From positions 27,134,124 to 27,198,123 of the forward strand of contig CM054112.1 in the NCBI GenBank assembly GCA_028673005.1: a stretch of DNA of 64,000 nt, given 5' to 3'. Both the position numbers and the translations under genes were made by a program. The notes under the pieces were generated by a model. That model saw only the letters and a list, made by a program, of their open reading frames with translations. It did not search any database and was not told the origin of the DNA. The DNA is from Tanypteryx hageni. Taxonomy: Eukaryota > Arthropoda > Insecta > Odonata > Petaluridae. This document shows positions 60,416-64,000 of this stretch, piece by piece. Every line of letters begins with the position of its first letter. Position 1 is the stretch's first letter.

Positions 60416-61294
60416 GGGTCGAGTGAATAAAAACTAAGCAAATGCTTAAAGCATTAAGCAAAAGCATAAGCATTTGAGTGAATAAAAGTTTGCTTTTGCT
60501 TATAAGCATTTCCTACTCAGTTTTAAGCAAATGCTTAAATTTTACGGAAGAAAGCTCTTTGTAACTCTTCCTTCACTTGTTTTTGTTTACATTTAAAGTT
60601 TTACATAGTTGAATTTCAAACTAAAAACATAAATATATTGGGTAATATTTTTTAAAAAGTTAATAATTTTTTAAAACTTTCTTTTATAACTGAATTCGAT
60701 AATATCACAAATCATGGGTGTATTTTTATTCAATTAGTTATAGTAATTTTATCCAGTCATTTGCCTTTATAATGATTTTGGACGCCACAAATATTTCTCT
60801 TACATCACTTAAGTACCTTAAAAATATTTCTATCTTCTGTTTGGAAGACAGTACCCCGCCACGTCTCTCTTGATATTCTCCGAGTAACAGATTTGAAATA
60901 TAGGTACTTAACATTTTCTTCGGAGAAACGATATAAATTTTTATAACCGTTGGTTGTTGAAACTTTTCTCGTATTTTTTAACCTTTCGTGTCACCATAAA
61001 TTACCATATTTATATTTAGGATCAATTATCATGAAAATAGAGTACCCGGAAATATTTTAGCAAACCCTTTACCTCACTTAAAAAAGTTTAAGCATATGCT
61101 TAAAGCATTAAGCAAAAGCTCGGTTTTATTCACATAATTTTAAGCAAATGCTTAAGAAAATTCCTAAAAATAAGCAAATGCTTATTCTTTCTAGCAAAAG
61201 CAAATGCTATTTTTTTTATTCACCCCAAATTAAGCATTTGCTTAAAAAGTGAGGGAAATCTTAAGCATTTGCTTATTTTTTATTCACTCGACCC
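60416..61294. mobile_element. 879-bp MITE with AAGCA(N)2TGCTT arrays, copy 2
   Basis: Ends GGGTCGAGTGAATAAAAA and TTTTTTATTCACTCGACCC are inverted. The 3-bp target duplication is AAT (60413-60415 and 61295-61297). It is the reverse-oriented relative of 7098-7968: the interiors align over their full length, with a small insertion in the first copy. AAGCAAATGCTT-type dyads fill both ends. Confidence 0.87.
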
Positions 61295-61331
61295 AATGTC
61301 ACTCATTTTCTCATAGATTTATTTCTGGGAC

Positions 61332-61607
61332 ATGTGGTCTTTCACGTCTCAGCTGTTTTTAGGATATATTGAGAGATGGAGAGAAACGAATTTCCCATTC
61401 ACAAATAACCAAATAATAAACATCACCCAAGGTCTCTATGAAGCAAGGTTTGGGAGGAAGACCATTCAAAAAAATTTAGGTTCCAATACCCAAAGCAGAG
61501 AAATGCTGCGTTCGCAGTTGGAAGTGGAGTGGGGAGGCAATGTGAGGCCTCCCCTGAGTGTGATCAAACTGATTGCAAGCAAAGTAAATGCTAGTAAAAA
61601 AATTTAG
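61332..61607 (+). other. unrecognised open frame
   Basis: Ninety-one codons containing NFPFTNNQIINITQGLYEAR and QLEVEWGGNVRPPLSVIKL. I recognise no family. It lies in a transposon-rich intron right of the MITE and may be part of a decayed transposase, possibly of the element bounded by 56731 and 62295. Confidence 0.2.
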
Positions 61608-62291
61608 TATAGATGATTCATTGAAGTTATGATATTTTCTTGTAGTAAATTTCATGGTAAATTGGATAAAGCAAATGGCTTAAAAGTTTTAAAAAATTTT
61701 TTATCACGCATAAATTCTGATACATCATATGTTTGCTTCTACTGGATGAAATAGGACAATTTTCATCATGTTACTTCTGTAATGATGAAGAATGACTACT
61801 GTACAACTCAGAACTTTATAAGCTATATGAAATATCTTTTAACACTATACAAAACAGAAAAATTATTTCAAATTTTTAGTTAAGACATGAAAAAGTTCAT
61901 CTGCGAAAAACTTTTGTTTAGAGAGGTGCATCCAGCAAAAAATATGTTTATAAATGCTGAAAATTTTCCTTGAAAAAGATTGCATATCAATAACGTTAAT
62001 AGTTTTCACAATAATGAAAGATAAATGGAAGCATGGGTGCACGCTTGACTGGCTGGCGATCGGATGATTTTTTTCTCTTTTGCAAAGAGTGTGTTTGATG
62101 TAAGATAGTGAAAAAGGTTTTGTTTATGAATGTCATGCTCTACTAAAATCCTCAAAAACTTTCAGACAAATCTAATAAAAATAAAGAAGTTGTAAAATTT
62201 TCTTTTTTCAGGAATCGAAATTGGAATTTTTTTTTAAATTCCTCCTGCCTCAGAAATGTGATTTAATTAAATGTCCTCTGTGCTTGATGGG

Positions 62292-62986
62292 TTAAGGGGC
62301 TATGCATGGCACAAAAGACCAGAATCATTTTGTTTCCTCAGCTTTTTATCTCATGTTTGACTCTAAACTGTGTACATGTCAGTACCCTAGTGAGATAGGG
62401 TATTGGGAAATGTTTATGAGAGCACTTTATGTTCGCAATATATTTTACCTATCGCATATTTCTTTCTTGTTACCAGTTTGAGGCTATGCCTGGCACGGAC
62501 ATACTTGCCAATATCAGATTTTGAGTTATTCATTCTCAACATTTGTAATAATATTTTCATTGGATCCTAATTACAATAAATTTCACATTTACCATGTTTT
62601 TAAATGTTAAGGGATGGCATGAAATTAAGAGGATCCACCATAATTAACACTTTTGTGGAAAAATAAAACTTTTCAAAGTAGGATCCCTGAGAATTTATTG
62701 GGTAAGAGTCTCTTTTTTGAGCCAGAGAAATATGTGCTACATGGAAGTAGGTCGCTTACCGATCTTTCTCAATAAAGAGTTCAGGATGTATGTTCCATTG
62801 TCATAAAAAGTTTCTTTTATCAAAACAGATTACCATGACAAAGCCTCTTGCAGTACAAAATACAGCATTGTCTCTTTAAGGTTAAATTAAATTTATAGAC
62901 ACACAGGTCTTTTAAAATAGTAAAAGATTATAAAAAACAAGGAAGCCTGAAAAAATAAATAATATTAGCAACATTCAAATACATAC
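62292..62986. other. intron tail, possible piggyBac-type end
   Basis: Opens with the TTAA at 62292-62295 preceded by TTGATGGG. The words GGGGCTATGCATGGCAC (62297) and GAGGCTATGCCTGGCAC (62481) are near-repeats 184 bp apart. The rest is AT-rich intron up to exon 62987. Confidence 0.35.
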
Positions 62987-63180
62987 CTGAATTAGCCAAT
63001 AAACATTAGGTTTAGGCCATCCATCTGGAGGATTACAAGTTAACTTGAATGGATTTCCCTCATCTGCACTAACTGTAATGGGAGGCTCATCCTTAAATGA
63101 GTTAAGCTCTGCTTTACGGACAAACACAGAGTTTGAAGTGGCAGTGCCCCATTCATTGTGAGCAAAGCACTGGTACTGGC
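62987..63180 (-). CDS. Nrg: neuroglian exon: end of Ig1, first half of Ig2
   Basis: Acceptor TTTTAG and donor CAG/GTATGT bound a 194-base exon (2 bases, 64 codons). It reads QYQCFAHNEWGTATSNS, the second-cysteine strand of Ig domain 1, then a linker beginning KAELNSFKDEPP, then FKLTCNPPDGWPKPNVYW, which carries the first Cys and the core Trp of Ig2. This matches insect neuroglian almost strand for strand. The product is an L1-type homophilic adhesion receptor of neurons, glia and epithelia. A piggyBac-type end sits only about 30 bases upstream of the acceptor. Confidence 0.96.
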
Positions 63181-63211
63181 CTAAAATAAAAACAAGGTAA
63201 TTAACTATTTA

Positions 63212-63280
63212 TTAACCCTTAAACGCCGTCAGACGTGCTATTACGTCCTGCGTCAGCCATAATTTCTTTTATCTTTTGAC
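63212..63280. mobile_element. piggyBac-type terminus next to an exon
   Basis: TTAA at 63212-63215, then CCCTTAAACGCCGTC and the imperfect dyad CAGACGT-GCTATT-ACGTCCTG. The element body should lie to the right, inside the 813-bp intron; no opposite end or transposase is seen before the next exon at 63994. The Nrg acceptor at 63181 keeps about 30 bp of non-transposon sequence. Confidence 0.5.
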
Positions 63281-63943
63281 ACTAGAGACTACTTTAAATC
63301 TAAATAACCTTTATATATTTTGAAAGAGGAAGCTTTGAACTTCCTATCTATGCGTGTCCTGTATTTTTTTCCTGTTTATAAAAATATATAATCAACGTTG
63401 AATTTTGCAATGGAATTTTCAATTTTGCTACGATATGACGGTGTTTTTCCGTATAAAAATAGCTTTTTAAAGCAGCAAGGAACCTATCCTTGGTGTTTGA
63501 AATGCAATGTAGCAATTGCGTATCTTTTCAAAGGGGAGCACGATTTTTCTCCTCTTTTTTTCCTGGTGGAGCCATTTGGCTTATGTCATGCGACAAAGGT
63601 CTTCGTTGGAATGTAAAAACATAAAGGAAAATGTCTTATTAGAAATGTTTACGATGCAATTCATGAAGAATGGAATTGGGTTGAGTAAAATCATATCGGT
63701 AAACATTCGCTTTCATGACCGCGCGATCCTTCGTTCCTTGCTGCATAGGAGAGCGTCAACACAAACCAATATCTGTTATTTCATCCTCTTTGAGGTGGTT
63801 CGGATTACTAAGGTTTTTTGCATCCCCAAAGAAAGTTAGTTGAGAAGGAGCCTTTGTTTTTTTCGAAGAGAAATTGTGTACATCTATTTGTATGTATTTG
63901 TGTACATATAATATACATTTAGTTTTGTGATAGAATTTTAGCT

Positions 63944-63968
63944 TTTACCACTGAGCTACGGACTTTCG
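63944..63968 (-). repeat. tRNA-like head fragment (possible SINE)
   Basis: On the minus strand GTCCGTAGCTCAGTGGTAAA matches the 5' end and A-box of many tRNAs (TAGCTCAGTGGT). No B-box (GGTTCGANTCC) follows within 80 bases and no cloverleaf can be drawn, so it is at best a SINE or tRNA fragment, not a tRNA gene. Confidence 0.35.
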
Positions 63969-63993
63969 GTTTCTAAAGTTGACACACAAATAC

Positions 63994-64000
63994 CTGAGGA
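63994..64000 (-). CDS. Nrg: neuroglian exon (partial, 3' end only; Ig domain 1)
   Basis: Only the last seven bases of an exon lie inside the window. On the minus strand they are followed directly by a consensus donor (CAG, then GTATTTG). The exon would end one base into a codon, which is exactly the phase the next exon (62987-63180) needs to give a Gly before Gln-Tyr-Gln-Cys. The donor and the phase are seen. That it belongs to Ig domain 1 is inferred from the order of domains in insect neuroglian. Confidence 0.6.

Noticed and set aside
63398..63839. Two overlapping plus-strand open frames in the last intron
   Set aside because: No recognisable domain; they lie next to a piggyBac-type end and may be decayed transposon sequence, but nothing supports a gene.

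Overview
This window is a slice of an AT-rich animal nuclear genome, almost certainly an arthropod and probably an insect. It holds one host gene, read on the minus strand: the L1-family cell-adhesion gene neuroglian (Nrg). I could place 19 exons (18 complete, plus the last 7 bases of one cut by the window end). Every acceptor and donor is a consensus site and all codon phases join without conflict. They run from the end of Ig domain 1 at the right edge, through Ig2-Ig6, five fibronectin type III domains and the transmembrane segment, to the shared part of the ankyrin-binding tail. The last exon or exons, with the expected FIGQY motif, lie left of position 1. Exons make up about 5 % of the window. 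The species cannot be fixed from the sequence alone.

The other 95 % is intron, and introns fall into two classes. Eleven are 118-813 bp and are essentially free of recognised transposons; one of them carries a bare piggyBac-type end. Seven are about 2.1-14.6 kb and are packed with DNA transposons, often inserted into one another. From left to right: an IS1595/ISXO2 (Merlin-like) transposase fragment (1.3 kb), a foldback repeat (3.7-4.1 kb), a TA-flanked mariner-type MITE (4.5-5.1 kb), a Penelope-type GIY-YIG fragment (5.5-5.9 kb), a hAT transposase remnant split by an 871-bp MITE (7.0-8.4 kb), a pogo/Tigger-like element (9.2-10.3 kb), a Helitron whose empty site is present elsewhere in the window (13.6-15.4 kb), three piggyBac-type loci and a POGK-like pogo element (15.5-22.1 kb), a nearly complete Tigger (23.8-26.5 kb) and a Tigger holding a piggyBac (27.7-31.3 kb). 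Then come an 8.2-kb four-layer nest with a nearly full-length piggyBac transposase (33.3-41.6 kb), a two-layer POGK nest (44.3-47.0 kb), a five-layer nest with two hAT elements and a piggyBac (50.8-55.9 kb), another Tigger with an internal long inverted repeat (57.0-59.9 kb), and the second copy of the 871-bp MITE (60.4-61.3 kb).

No transposase reading frame is fully intact; most carry one to several frameshifts or deletions, so these are recent-to-middle-aged fossils. Two patterns stand out. First, nine loci have piggyBac-type ends (TTAA followed by a C/T-rich run), and almost all carry a family-specific dyad-symmetric motif within about 20-90 bp of the end. Second, both Tigger transposases keep a C-terminal PCNA-interaction (PIP-box) motif. 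Nested insertions with exact target duplications give a relative order of insertion that can be read directly.
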